Origin: Lutraria lutraria
Taxonomy: Eukaryota; Mollusca; Bivalvia; Venerida; Mactridae
DNA length: 64,000 nt
Direction of reading: 5' to 3'
NCBI GenBank assembly: GCA_964023205.1
Contig: OZ026836.1
Coordinates: forward strand, 1,061,501 to 1,125,500
Below the pieces are notes generated by a model. The model searched no databases. It was not told the origin of the DNA and was given only the letters and a program-made list of their open reading frames with translations. The number at the start of each line of letters is the position of its first letter. Position 1 is the stretch's first letter. Position numbers and translations under genes: made by a program. This document shows, piece by piece, positions 50,336 through 62,188 of the stretch.

Positions 50336-51730
50336 AAAAGGCAGAAATACGGCGATTTCATTGGATGACAAATAAAGCTGCACACTAAAGAACAGAACAG
50401 AACATATATTTTATTTTGAATTTGAACATGTTTTCATTACATCATCCAGAACATTATACAAAAATGTATAACAAATTATGTCAAGATCAAACGTATATAA
50501 GTTAAAGTACATAACACATACAAAAAAGAAAAGAAAATGTAATGAGTAGATAGAATCTAAAACATGTACATGTATATCAACACAATTTTAAGACACTATA
50601 GCTGCATGTAAGCAACTGAATCGGTCTTATTGAAAGGTAAATCTAATGGAAGAGCTAAACCATATATATTGGTCAAAGGAAGTTAAGCTTGCTCAACTCA
50701 TCAACATCTTAGGCTTAAAATTAAGACATTATAGAACTAAACTGATAATGATCGAGTTTGCATTCTTCCGAATACTGCATACGACTATCAACAATGACTT
50801 ATATACACACATATATAGTTTATTTCAAGATAATGGGCCTAGGAATCTACATATATACATGATATAATAACTTGACATACGTGTTAATACATATAACACA
50901 CGATACAAAAATTACTTTGATTTAACATTTAACACACAGTTTATAATGCATTTAAATTTTGACAATATGTATATACATTAATGACATAAACGTTCGTACA
51001 AGAACAAAATAGAAGTACGTGAGTACACAGCACGACATGTATAAAAATATATTGCTTAATTGTGTTCCGGGTGGTCATGTTTTATTTTCAATCAGTAAAC
51101 TAATGTAATGAACAACGTTTTATAGAATAAACAGTCATGTATTTATTATTTGATGGATGAAACAAAAGTAGAAAAATAAGTAAGTAGAAAAATAAAATAA
51201 GCCCTTGCTATCAATTAACTTGCCATATTTTTTTATATTGTGTATCAAATTTCTTTACCAAATTATTTTCTACCAATTATGACAACAAAAGATCGAAGGA
51301 ATTGCATGTGCAGCTGAGCGAGTGCAGAAGACAAGGCTTGTCCTGTGTGCATATAGAGTACATACGTGGTATCCCAAGAGGAACTATACTTAAGTGCATA
51401 TGCTGACAGAATTAATTAATCAAGGATTTACATACATGATTTTTAAATAAGTCCTTGAATTAATGCACAAAAATTGATATCTTGTGAAAAACATTAATTT
51501 TATTTGTAAACGCAAACAATTATAGGCCTTTCAACTCAGTGGAATTAGATCGATCTATATAGTAATAATTAATTTGGATCAAACTACGTTTTATATAACT
51601 GTTACCAGGGATATGCTATAATGTAATATAGCATCCCTGCTGTTACGCACACCAACAGAACCGCTGCTAAGCAATATATAAATTAAAGTCCTTATATAAT
51701 TGTTCATACGTGAAGAAATAATTAAAGATA

Positions 51731-51754
51731 TTGATTGATTGATTGATTGATTGT
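51731..51754 (+). repeat. GATT microsatellite
   Basis: About five to six perfect GATT units in intergenic sequence. Confidence 0.9.
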
Positions 51755-52261
51755 TTTTTTAATTGATCTGTTCTCATTTCGTATCCATATAACGTCAGAA
51801 TGGTGTAAAGTTTATTGGAATAAAACAAGTTATATTATTTCGTGACTTAATTCTTGTTCTTCTATTTTCACGTTATAACTTGTTGTCCAAGAAACATAAC
51901 TCTGTCTGTACAACAGACACTGACGGGCTGTGATTTTGGACTTGTCAAAATATGAAATGAAAACAAAACAATTTTAACGTCATATAATCTATGACTCAGG
52001 TTAGTAAAAGATCGCATTGAAGAGTTTGCCAAAATCGAATGCCTTTGTGTATTTACTAAACAAGCTTCTGTTATTGCGTTTATTTCCTGATTAATAGGAT
52101 ACATTGTTTGTGAAATTTTGTTGCACCGATTTCGGCTGGCATAATTCGGACATTATAATTAATGTATATCGATTATAAGCCATGCATTGTAACAATGATT
52201 CATAATTACAATTTCTTAGGCATATATTTTTTTCTCAATGTTTGATTTGTATGCTGCATAC

Positions 52262-52891
52262 AGTATACTGGCGCCTCGTATTTCCGCGGTACTTATCATT
52301 AAAACTAAAGAAAACACAAATATAAGGACTTACATTGCATTAATCAAATGATAATTCTCTCATTTTATTTAATACGGCATGTTCTAAAATAATCGTATTT
52401 TTCTCGCACTTGTGTGAATGTTCTAAAAACATTCAGGATCGACTGACGGCGGCAGCCATATTTTAAAGGTACATTCTCATATTTCCGCGGTAACCACTTC
52501 ATGACTAGCCCCATAATTATTGCTAAAACAATTGTATAAGAAAAAGTACCTTTAACTGTCAATCAATATTCGAGTGACGTCATGGGTTAGCGCAAACAGA
52601 CGACCGGTATTTGTCATTCGTAAAACGACCTGAATATAACAATATGTAGGAAGCCATCTTTAGCGGTTGTCTATGAGCATTGAAAATAAGTTGATATTTA
52701 TATAATATTTTGATTTTAATGCAAATACCTTCATACGGAACAAACCTATCGTCGAAACTGTATGAACAATACGAAAGTAGCCTCTTTGTGTAAGTAGGTC
52801 ACCTACAGGTGGCGCATCGTTCTGTTTATACCGAAAATATGATATACCGCGGATATATGGGTACCGCGGAAATACGAGGCGCGAGTATACT
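52262..52891. mobile_element. 630-bp TIR element, possibly hAT-like (8-bp flank duplication)
   Basis: The ends 52270-52292 and 52861-52883 are inverted copies of GCGCCTCGTATTTCCGCGG (22 of 23 match). Outside them both sides carry AGTATACT, either an 8-bp target duplication or, because it is palindromic, part of the inverted repeat. The interior carries further CCGCGG-containing copies at about 52486 and 52846 and no transposase. Confidence 0.8.
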
Positions 52892-53795
52892 ATTTTTTCT
52901 TTTTAAGAATAATTATGTTGTCAAATGGAATATTGTGATGAAGTCATTAAATTCACCAACACCATGAACTGAAACTTGTTATTCTGTTAAAATATACTCA
53001 AATGGAATGATGGACATATTTTAAGCTAATTTTCAATCATGAATCAAAACTTCTTTAGTTGTATGCATTTTATAGTGGAACCTTGATGTGGTTTATTGTT
53101 AGTAAATGTTATTAGCTCCAGGATGTAGTGTCCCTGTTTACTCAAATTACTGTCAGTAGAACATGGACACTCAATAACATGATGTTATTGTAGTAGAAAT
53201 TTATTAAACTCAGATGTTGATTTAATATTTATTTTCATTTTCCACTGAACAGAAAGAAAACTAATAAATAGCTCTTTCAAACAATTTAACAAACAAATTC
53301 AGTGGTCTCTCTTAACGGGGCCCTCGGGTAGGGGAATTTCGCATCATTTTGAGGAAAAAGTGGAATTTCAGGGGATTTTTTCAACTGCCTTATAACCCTG
53401 CAATAAACAGCTTGAAATAGCTGTATTTAAATATATACATTGATATACAATTAATCAAAGGTTAATAACTTAAAGCCCCCAAAAAATTTTTAGGGGAATT
53501 TTGATAAAAAACAGGGAAAAAAGTATATTATTTTAGGAGGGGAATGGGGCTGAATTTCGGTCCCAAAAAACGTCAAATGAGAGCCCTGCTCTCACCTGTC
53601 GTATGATGTTTTCAAACTATTTATGTACACGTGTGTGATCATTGAGTTATAAAAAAATATATTCTTCCCCTGTGTAGTAAAACTTTAATTCAACAAAAAT
53701 TCAAAGAACTCCTCATCACCTGGTTAAAAGAAATATAAATTTTTTAGTCCATTTCCATATGAGATAATGCCCACAGTGATTGATTTTATTTTCAG

Positions 53796-53824
53796 ACCTT
53801 ACATTTGACTTACATTGATTAAGT
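53796..53824 (+). other. 5' UTR piece of the KLHL gene with likely splice acceptor
   Basis: A pyrimidine-rich tract ending TTTTCAG at 53795 lies 29 bp before the start codon. This suggests that the first coding exon begins in the 5' UTR and that an upstream noncoding exon exists. The upstream exon was not located. Confidence 0.45.
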
Positions 53825-56800
53825 ATGGCATCCGGGGACCAGGGATTGGTGCCTTGCCTGGAGCACTCTGGACCACCAGTGAACTTCGATGCTTGTTTCC
53901 TAGACTTTCTAAGAAGAAGAAACAGTACGGATTCAACAACCAAACTAACTGGGAATTCTGCGATGGATGAAGAGTTTAAATTTACTGAAGTTACGCATCC
54001 CACCAGAGTTCTTACTGGTCTGAATCATCTCAGAGTGTCAGATTTATTTTGTGATATAACTCTTGCTGCTGGTGGACAAGAATTTAAGTGCCACAAGATA
54101 GTGCTTGCTTCATTTAGTCCATACTTTCATGCAATGTTCACAGGTAATCTTGCAGAGAGCATGCAGGATGTTGTCACCATAAATGATGTTGAGGCTTCAG
54201 TAATGGAGTTGTTGATAAACTATGCCTACACATCAGAGATTGTAATAAACAGACAAAATGTCCAAGCTTTACTCTCCGCCTCTAATTTATTAGAAATTTT
54301 ACCTGTAAAAGAAGCATGTGGAGAGTATCTGGAACAAAACATGGATGAGTCAAACAGTATTGGTATTCATTGCTTCGCAGAGGCTCATGCTTGTATTGAA
54401 CTGCAAGAAACATCTAAAAAATTCATTCTGAAACGTTTTTCAACTGTGTGTCTTCAAGAAGAATTTCTACAACTTAGCAGAGACAAATTGATTGAGTTAA
54501 TTCAGGAGGAGGACTTACATATTGATTCAGAGGAACAAGTATATCAGGCGGTGGTTCGTTGGTTAGACTATGATTGTGAAGGACGTAAACAGGACTTTGA
54601 ACGTGTGTTAGAACATGTTAGACTTCCGTTAATCAGTCCTTACTTTCTCTTTGATATTGTTGAAAAACAAGAAGTTATTTCTGAGTCAGAAAAGTGCAAG
54701 GCTTTGGTAGATGAAGCTAAAACTTACCAACTTTTAAAGGATAGGCATTCTGAACTTCAAAATAAAAGAACACAGCTTAGGAAATCACTTGGTAAAGTCT
54801 TGACTTTCTAGCGATATCTGTTACATGAACATTTAACTCCTGAAAAGAAAAAATGCTCTTCTGCTTATGAATGTTGCATTCTTTTATAAACTTGCCATTT
54901 TATAATTCATTCCTCTGTGATTTTATTAGGATGAGAGTTTTTAATTGAAAGAAAAAAAGGAGATTATAAACCAGAAGACCTGAAATTTTAATTGGGCCAT
55001 CATTAAAAAATTGTTTGTTTGTGGTTACCCTACTCAGGTAATTTTCAGTGAGTAGGTAGGCATATAATACATGTCAGAATCAACTGAATGCTATTATTAA
55101 GTGAAAAAAAAATTCCTGAGAGGCAAACAAGAAAATTTGGGTAGGGGCCTTTTTGGTGAGTAGGTAGCATTATACTGCTAACCAATTTTTTTAAGGATGG
55201 CCTAAGTGACAGTGAGTTTATTATTGTGTTGTTATTAGAACTATATATACATTTAATTTTGTATATTATGATTGAATGGCAGGTTATATGGAAGTGATTA
55301 TATGTGTCGGCGGTGAAGATGATAAAGTTGTTCTACGCAGTGTGGAAATGTTTGATCCGGATACATTAAGATGGAAACCTTTAGCTTGTCTACCTTTTGC
55401 TATCAGTAAACATGGAATGGTCTCATCAGGTATTTAGTATAATTTACAAAGTAATTCAGCATGATTCAGACTAATATCTTCAAACATATTCTCAGTATGT
55501 CTTTATTAGAAATTGTTACAGCTAGTAGTGAAAACAGAATATGGTAAGATCATTTTTAAAGATTTCAACTGTATTTTGAAGATTTCTCTGAATATTTTTA
55601 GCTTGTTCATGCTTTTTGGTATTTTGGCTTCTTATTGTGTTTCATGGAAGAATCCAATGAAATTTTTTGAGAATAATTTTGTTAATATAGGTCTGTCAAC
55701 TTAAGATTGAAACTACAATCTGTTTAGATAACTATGATCCTGTTCTATCCTGGAGGATAATTTTAAAATTTCAACTTTGACATATCCTCATTAATGATTT
55801 GTTGTTCAATTAACTTATTTTACAGGTGATTATATTTATTTGGCTGGTGGTGAGTTCCCAGATGGTTCAGCAAGTCGTAGTATGTGGAGATTTGATCAAA
55901 ATCTCGACCAATGGATGGAGATGATACCAATGAATATGGCTAGATCTGAACTAGGTAAACTTATGTGATCTGAACTAGGTAAACTTATGTGATCTGAACT
56001 AGGTAAACTTATCTGATCTGAACTAGGTAAACTTATGTGATCTGAACTAGGTAAACTTATGTGATCTGAACTAGGTAAACTTATCTGATCTGAACTAGGT
56101 AAACTTATGTGATCTGAACTAGGTAAACTCATCTGATCTGAACTAGGTAAACTTATGTCATCTGAACTAGGTAAACTTATCTGATCTGAACTAGGTAAAC
56201 TTAGGTTGGCTTGCAGTAACTTATAAACTTCGTCTTTAATTCCAATATAAGGCTTGTCTTTGAAAACTTGTTGATTTGCAGTTATGTGATGGACTCATTC
56301 AAAAATTCCTGCCACGAATTAATGTTAAATGATTTTGACCAATTTTTTGTTTTCTTTATAAGTACAAAGAAATAATGCCTACCAATCTACCCTCTGTTAT
56401 AATGGTTCAACATTACGTTGTTATTAGTATGTCAGCTGATATTCACTATTACTATATTACATAAAAATATTGTCAGCAACAGGTACTAGTTGTTTATGGC
56501 TTTCATAAAATCTTACCATATAATGTGACTCTTACCTGGTATCTATGTTCATATGAAAATGTTTATAACTTATAATATATTACTATATAAGGTATGGCCA
56601 TGTTGGATGGACTTGTTTATGCTATTGGTGGTTGGGACGGTTCTAGTAGACTGGACAGTGTAGAGAAATATGATCCTGTATTAAATACATGGAAATTTAT
56701 TCCACCTATGAAGATTGCACTAACCAGCCCAGCTGTTGTATCACTGAAAGGTTATCTTTATGTTACTGGTAAGTAATATTAATACATTAAACAGTCTCTT

Positions 56801-59275
56801 CTATCATTCTCACATACCATAATTTTCAACTTATTTATTTGTTATTTTTCAAACATTTTTAGCTCGTCTGTTTTCAAAGAAAAAGTTGAGCTATTGTGAT
56901 CACTGCGGCATCTGCATCTTCATTTGCATGTTCAAAAAACTTTAATGTAGCTCATGAACCAGAAACTTTAAGAGGTAGCAACATAAAACTTCATAGATAG
57001 ATAGATATCACTGAGGTGGTGAACAGACGAGCATTGGCACCACTCGTGGCACTCTTGTTTTGATACCCTTGTGTCAACAAATGTAATTCAATGATGTTCT
57101 ATTTTATCAGTGGCTATAAAGGTATAATGTCCGCTCATTTCCTTGAGTGAAGGAAAAAAGCCAGTGTAATACATATTTATCATTATAATTTGTCTGTATC
57201 GCAAAACTTCTCTAGAACGTAATAAAAACATGTCCTGATCAAGTTTACATAAAAATAAGTTAAACATGCACATTATTGTTTACATTGGTTAATATATTAC
57301 TGACATATGTTGTAAATCACAAGTTATGATATAACACATGGTAATTAATGTATTTAAAACATTATTTTAGGAGGTGCTGTGTTAGAAGATGGAGATGGTA
57401 TAGATCTTGTACAATGTTATAATCCACGTCTAGATATGTGGGTAGACAGACCAAACATGCAAATACCACGTTCTGGAAGTGCTTCGTGTGTTCTTAATGG
57501 ACTTATTTATGTTATAGGTTTGTCTTGGAATTTTATGTTCTATAAGGCCATCCTTAAAAAATATTTTGTTTGCTGTAACACTACCTACTCACTGAAAAGG
57601 CCCATACCTAACATTTTTTGGCCACTTGGGTTTTAAATAAAAAAAAGCATTCTGACTTGTATTTTGGGTTCAATATGAAATTAAATTGTAAAAAAGAAAT
57701 TTCCAACCTACCTACCCACTGAAAATTCTCTCTTTAGGGTTACCACAATCAAACATTGTTTAAGGATGGTTTCATGATATAACTACATGTTCATGTAGTT
57801 ACCTTTGTATTAGTTGTTTAGAAATATCCTCCAACACTGATGGCTTGCATCTTGTCTGCTCAAGTATTGGTAAAACAGTTTTAGAATTCATTTAACATTA
57901 GTTAAAAATGTTCATTCATTTTTATATACATGCAATTGTTTTTGATATATATTCTAAGAAGCTCGTGTAAATACATGTATTTTTTTATTATCTTAAATTG
58001 TGTTCTGATGTAACAATGTTACAACAATATATGAATAGCTCCACTTTGTCTTCCATCTTGGCCAGTATCTAAAACACTTCACTGTGGACAGAATTCTCCT
58101 ACGTCATCAAGTATCATACTGTACTTTCATTTATTTTCGTTGGGCTCAATTTTCATGGTTTTTACTAAAATGGCTATTTCATTGGGACATAAATTCATGG
58201 ATTTTGATTTTTGAAAAGAAATGCCTTATCTCTGCATTCAAATTCGTGGGGATTTGATTTTGTGGATGAGCCAACTGACTAAATCCACAAAATTAAAACC
58301 CCAACAAAATTAATGATTCCACAGTATATAAGAATAATTGTTTGCTACTTTGATAACCATTATTTAAACTGGCCATGAAAAGGCACATTTACAAGAATTC
58401 AGTATTAGTTTACTATATTTGTTTACTGTGAACAGGTGGTTGGCATGCATCAACAGAAAACACAAACAAGGTGGAATGTTACGATATAGAGAGAAATGAG
58501 TGGTTACAGAAAGCCCCGATGTTAGAAAGACGTTATAGACCAGGTGTAGCTGTGATAGGCAACAAGATCTATGTATGCGGTGGAGAGGAAGGCTGGGATA
58601 GGTTTGTTACACTGTTATACAAGTCAGATTTCATAGTTTACAGTTATTGCCCTTGAATCATTTTCTTTTCTGAGAGTTACAGAAATGGGATTTCAGATTC
58701 TTCATACATTTGATACTTAAAACTCTGATTAAAAGGACTAGGCTAACATGGGAAAATGTGTATGGTAATCTAGTCAGAAAACTGAGTGATACATAAGAAA
58801 ACTGTCCTATATAAAGTCTTGCAAAAGTTATATTCAGTTTTAATCATAAGGGCTAGCGTATTGAAGGGTAGTGTACAGTGGTAATAAAGGCCTAAAATGG
58901 GGAAACAGTCATGTCAGAAGTTGTGGCCCTTGTATACATATGTATTTACATGACAAATGTGTTTTTTGTCCGTGTTGCCGTATTAGGCCTTATTAACCAT
59001 TTAACACTATCACTTCAACATGCTTGCCCCTATGATTTTAACACCTAATGGTTCTACACAGAGAAATGCTTGATGAGGAAAATTTACTTTTTATATTTCC
59101 TGTATTTGTTTTCAGATACCATGATACAATAGAATGTTATAACTCGCTGACAGACAACTGGGAGATTGTTGGAGAAATGTTAACAAGTCGTAGTTGGTTA
59201 AGTTGTGTGTCCATGAGAATCAGAAAAGACATGACAAATGCTGAATGTCACAACAAGTGTACATGTTCTGTATGA
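53825..59275 (+). CDS. BTB-BACK-Kelch protein (KLHL24/35/6-like), complete 7-exon gene
   Basis: Probable substrate adaptor of Cullin-3 ubiquitin ligases. Coding exons: 53825-54791, 55283-55429, 55826-55954, 56592-56768, 57371-57517, 58436-58601, 59116-59275. All introns are GT-AG with matching phase; the product is 630 aa. The start ATG is backed by an in-frame TGA at 53816. The BTB domain spans about residues 71-172 (VSDLFCDITL, CHKIVLASFSPYF, FTGNLAES), then BACK about 177-285 (FAEAHAC, HVRLPLISPYF). Kelch repeats begin near residue 325 (ICVGGEDD) and include YLAGGEFPDG, YAIGGWDGSSRLDSVEKYDP, YVTGGAV, YVIGGWHAS and YVCGGEEGWDRY. Repeat wording such as SSRLDSVEKYDP and TSPAVVSL resembles the KLHL24/35/6 clade, but orthology was not tested. 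Exons 5 and 6 use GTTTGT donors. The exon 3 donor is tandemly amplified (see 55945-56208). Confidence 0.92.
54994..55204 (+). mobile_element. MITE family D, KLHL intron 1
   Basis: GGGCCATCATTAAAAAATTG at the left, TTTTTTTAAGGATGGCC at the right, with GAGTAGGTAG inside both flanks. Confidence 0.82.
55945..56208 (+). repeat. 24-bp tandem array made of the KLHL exon 3 donor junction, 11 copies
   Basis: The ten bases TCTGAACTAG that end exon 3, followed by GTAAACTTA, recur at 55945, 55969, 55993, 56017, 56041, 56065, 56089, 56113, 56137, 56161 and 56185, exactly 24 bp apart. The first copy is the real exon end and 5' splice site. Variation is limited to a few bases (ATGTGA, ATCTGA, ATGTCA, one CTCATC). 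Using a later donor would keep the frame length but enter TGA in the first unit. Confidence 0.97.
56855..57060 (+). repeat. Dispersed repeat family G
   Basis: TTTTTAGCTCGTCTGTTTTC, GCTATTGTGATCACTGCGGC and TCACTGAGGTGGTGAACAGA. KLHL intron 4. Confidence 0.78.
57544..57772 (-). mobile_element. MITE family D, KLHL intron 5
   Basis: AAGGCCATCCTTAAAAAATA at the left, TTGTTTAAGGATGG at the right. The interior is reversed relative to the 11492 copy (CCTACCTACCCACTG near the right). It starts 26 bp after the exon 5 donor. Confidence 0.82.
58117..58327 (-). mobile_element. MITE family E, inverted copy, KLHL intron 5
   Basis: TACTGTACTTTCATTTATTT is the reverse complement of the 30742 end, and the right end AATGATTCCACAGTA matches the 30537 start. 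TGCCTTATCTCTGCATTC is shared. Confidence 0.82.
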
Positions 59276-59422
59276 ACCACCTACTGTGGGGGTCAGACAG
59301 GGGGTCAGGGAGGGGGGGGGGTCAGATAGATCTGTGTTCTTGGTCTTGTAATCTCATATTTTTTAACATTTACTCAAGCAGGGGATTCTTTTAATTCTTT
59401 GAGACTCTTGCAAATGGTTTTA

Positions 59423-59560
59423 TTAGCTTGGCTAAGTAAAAGTCAAGCTATTGTGATCACTGTGTCATCTATGAAAGTTTTAATGTAGCTCAAAACTCAG
59501 AAACTAGAAACTTTTGAAGTGTAATAATTAGATTGACTTGTAGATGTCAGATCAAACACC
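59423..59560 (+). repeat. Dispersed repeat family G, fragment
   Basis: AAGCTATTGTGATCACTGTG and TTTTAATGTAGCTCA match the 56855 copy. 3' of KLHL. Confidence 0.65.
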
Positions 59561-59719
59561 ATATGATGTAAAATTCTTTTACATACTCTCTATAAGATGA
59601 CAGCCACAGGATTCCTGGATCATCTTCAAGATGAATTCATTAGGATGTCAAATAAGTACATAGTTTATGGATAAAACAGAAAAGCACCTTGTGTATGTTC
59701 AACAATAAGCTCCTGTTTT

Positions 59720-59928
59720 GGCCATCCTTAAATTATATTTTATTTAGGGTTATGCTACCTACCCAACTTATTTTGGTCTCTTGGGTAAATGTTTTCAATA
59801 TATAAATAGCACTTAAACAGGTATTTTGGGTTTAATGTAAAAAAAAAGTTGTAAAAAAAAATATTTCCTACTCATTGAAAATTCTCTGTGTAGGGTTAAC
59901 CCAAACCAACATGATTTAAGGATGGCCT
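59720..59928 (-). mobile_element. MITE family D, 3' of KLHL
   Basis: GGCCATCCTTAAATTATATT at the left, GATTTAAGGATGGCC at the right. The interior matches the 57544 copy. Confidence 0.82.
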
Positions 59929-60126
59929 TACTAGAATTATTACAGTGAACAGAATACATGTCTATACTTGTGGATGTATGATGAAGTACTATGAAGTATA
60001 GGTTGATCTCAAGTTTATATAACACATTCTGTCTCCATGTAAGTTTACTGTATAACTGATACATATCATACTGTTACTGTTGACCATATGTTGTGTATGT
60101 CTGTTGCATAATGTTAAATATAATAA

Positions 60127-60479
60127 TTTATCACATACCCGTTACGTAGTGGCTGTGCCGTAAAAACGGTATGGCACAGCCGTGCATATAATATGTAAAT
60201 GAGCCGATCCACATGAATTTATTCCTATGCTGTTTGTCAACAAAATTTATAACTTCACATGAGTAATGTTGGATTGATTTTAACAATTTGAGTAAGCAAA
60301 GACACAGTTTATATCGTTAGATATGTTCACACATTTATTATTTATGATGTTTCATATTGGAACTATTTTTTGTGCTCCTGATTAAAAAGCCTTATTACGC
60401 ATGTGTCACTCTTTTGTTATCAGTAGCAATGTCAAACAGGTATGTTGGTTTTCACCGTATTTTCCGGGTATGTGATAAA
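60127..60479. mobile_element. Small element with 15-bp TIR and internal hairpin
   Basis: TTTATCACATACCCG at 60127-60141 is inverted at 60465-60479. Just inside the left end is a GC-rich hairpin (GGCTGTGCC at 60151, GGCACAGCC at 60173). No protein is encoded. Confidence 0.65.
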
Positions 60480-60483
60480 AAGA

Positions 60484-60624
60484 ATATTAAATTTGTGTAG
60501 ATTCTGTCTTGAAGTTATTGAACTCGTTGAATAAAACAGTATAAACCTCGCCAGAGGCTTGCTTCATACTGTTTCATTCAACTCGTTCAATAAATTCAAT
60601 ACGGAATCCACACTCATTTAATAT
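60484..60624. repeat. Imperfect foldback element of about 140 bp
   Basis: The left arm (ATATTAAAT, GTGTAGATTC, TGAACTCGTTGAATAAA, ACAGTA) is mirrored by the right arm (TACTGT, TTCAACTCGTTCAATAAA, GGAATCCACAC, ATTTAATAT). The loop lies near 60550 (CCTCGCCAGAGG, itself a small hairpin). It abuts the preceding TIR element. Confidence 0.7.
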
Positions 60625-61205
60625 CCTCTATGTGTTAATGCTTCATGTAGAAGATTATGATACTACTGTCCTACATGTTCATTATTGCTTACTTTGTTTC
60701 TTGTCTTACATTGCTAAAATATTCATACATGATTTTAGACAATTGTCACTAAGGACCAGTGGGAAATGTGCTTGAGTTGTTTCCCTTTGTTATGTATATA
60801 AAATGTTCAAATTCTCGGGGTAACTGATTGAAACATGACCTACAAACATGATTAAATTGTTATATAAGATTCTAATTACTGTAGAACCTTGTTATCTTGA
60901 TGAGAAGTCATAACAGACAAAAGGCTCGTGGTTAACCTAGTGTTAGTAAAAATGAAATACGTATTTCTTTGTTGGTTACAAAGTTTTGTGTTGTGTGCCT
61001 GAACAAGCCTTTTTGCTGAATTATGAAATACTTACATCAAATTGATATATTCATGTTTAGTACAGTACAATTTCCTGTCCAAAAATCATGTTACTCTTTG
61101 TCGCACAAAGTGAAAGTTACTTAGTTATGCCAAGTGCATGTGATTCAAAGAAAGCGGTAATCAACCAGTAGTGTACATACATGTACCTAATTAATGAGTG
61201 AATAG

Positions 61206-61374
61206 TTCAGCTTTCCATAGCCGTCACTCGCTCGCCGCTCATGAATTTTTATGTGGACCTATAACATTCATCCATGTCCACCATGTAATTGTTAAAATAG
61301 TTCCCGTTTCATGTTGCAGTGCAAGTCTATGTAAGTTCAGTTTCTATTGAGTACTTCCAGTACTTTGATTATGT
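61206..61374 (-). repeat. Dispersed repeat family C, inverted copy
   Basis: CTTTCCATAGCCGTCACTCG at the left and AGTACTTCCAGTACTTTGAT at the right are the reverse complement of the other copies. Confidence 0.82.
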
Positions 61375-62017
61375 ATGGTGGTATGATACTATAATCATGT
61401 TGTTAATTACTATATGTATCCCAACCTTATAAGTTGATGTACTTTTTGGTTGACTTTGCACAAATTTATTAGGATGCCATATTTGTTGATTATATTAATT
61501 TTCAATATGATTTTTGGGTTCTGTCTGTACAAAGAGTGACCTCCCTTTAATAATTTAATTTCTGTGATATATTGTGTTTGTAAATAGTGCAGTTTAGATT
61601 GCTAATAATGTACAATGTATGTGTATTTTGAATATAAGGTTTTACATTTGTTTTATTGATCTTAATTTTATTGAAAACTATCGCATGGTATTAGCATACA
61701 TATTGTTAAAAATAATTTTATTTTATTTATGAAGAATATTGGGAACATTTTGTAGGTCCTTATGAGTTTATCTCTCAAATAAAATAGTTTTTGATTTGAA
61801 TTCTTGTTTAATTGAAATGTTTTTGTTACAATGAAAATACACTGTATGTTTGGTGTTTATTGTTGATTAAGTTAATTGTGTCATTCTGGAACTTAAATAT
61901 TTACAGTTTTAATCAATTATGATAAATTACTAAGTCTCTCATAAGCCAAGTATCTATTTAGTTTGATTACGCGTGCTATGTTCAGCATTTACAATTTAAT
62001 ATGTTTATAAGAAGATA

Positions 62018-62188
62018 TACTGTAAACCTGTGAACAAAGGCCACACTTTGAAAATATATAATGTGGCCTTTATTGACAGATGACCTACCATCTTGTTCTA
62101 AATAATCGATGTCAGTTTCTATAAGAATGGCCTTTATTCACAGGGTGGCTTTTATTTGGAGGTGACTGCTAACACAGGTTTGACTGTA
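62018..62188 (+). mobile_element. MITE family B copy
   Basis: TACTGTAAACCTGTGAACAA with AGGCCAC at the left; TAACACAGGTTTGACTGTA at the right. 3' of the KLHL gene. Confidence 0.82.

Larger units (their letters stand above)
46265..53795. other. Intergenic region between DAGL and KLHL
   Basis: About 7.5 kb. It should begin with the DAGL 3' UTR and end with the KLHL promoter and an unseen 5' UTR exon. It holds a family A MITE, a hairpin, a direct duplication, a GATT microsatellite and a 630-bp TIR element. No gene recognised. Confidence 0.6.

Noticed and set aside
55896..56132. Minus-strand protein with SLPSSDHI repeats
   Set aside because: It is the antisense translation of the 24-bp array at the KLHL exon 3 donor, with no independent support.
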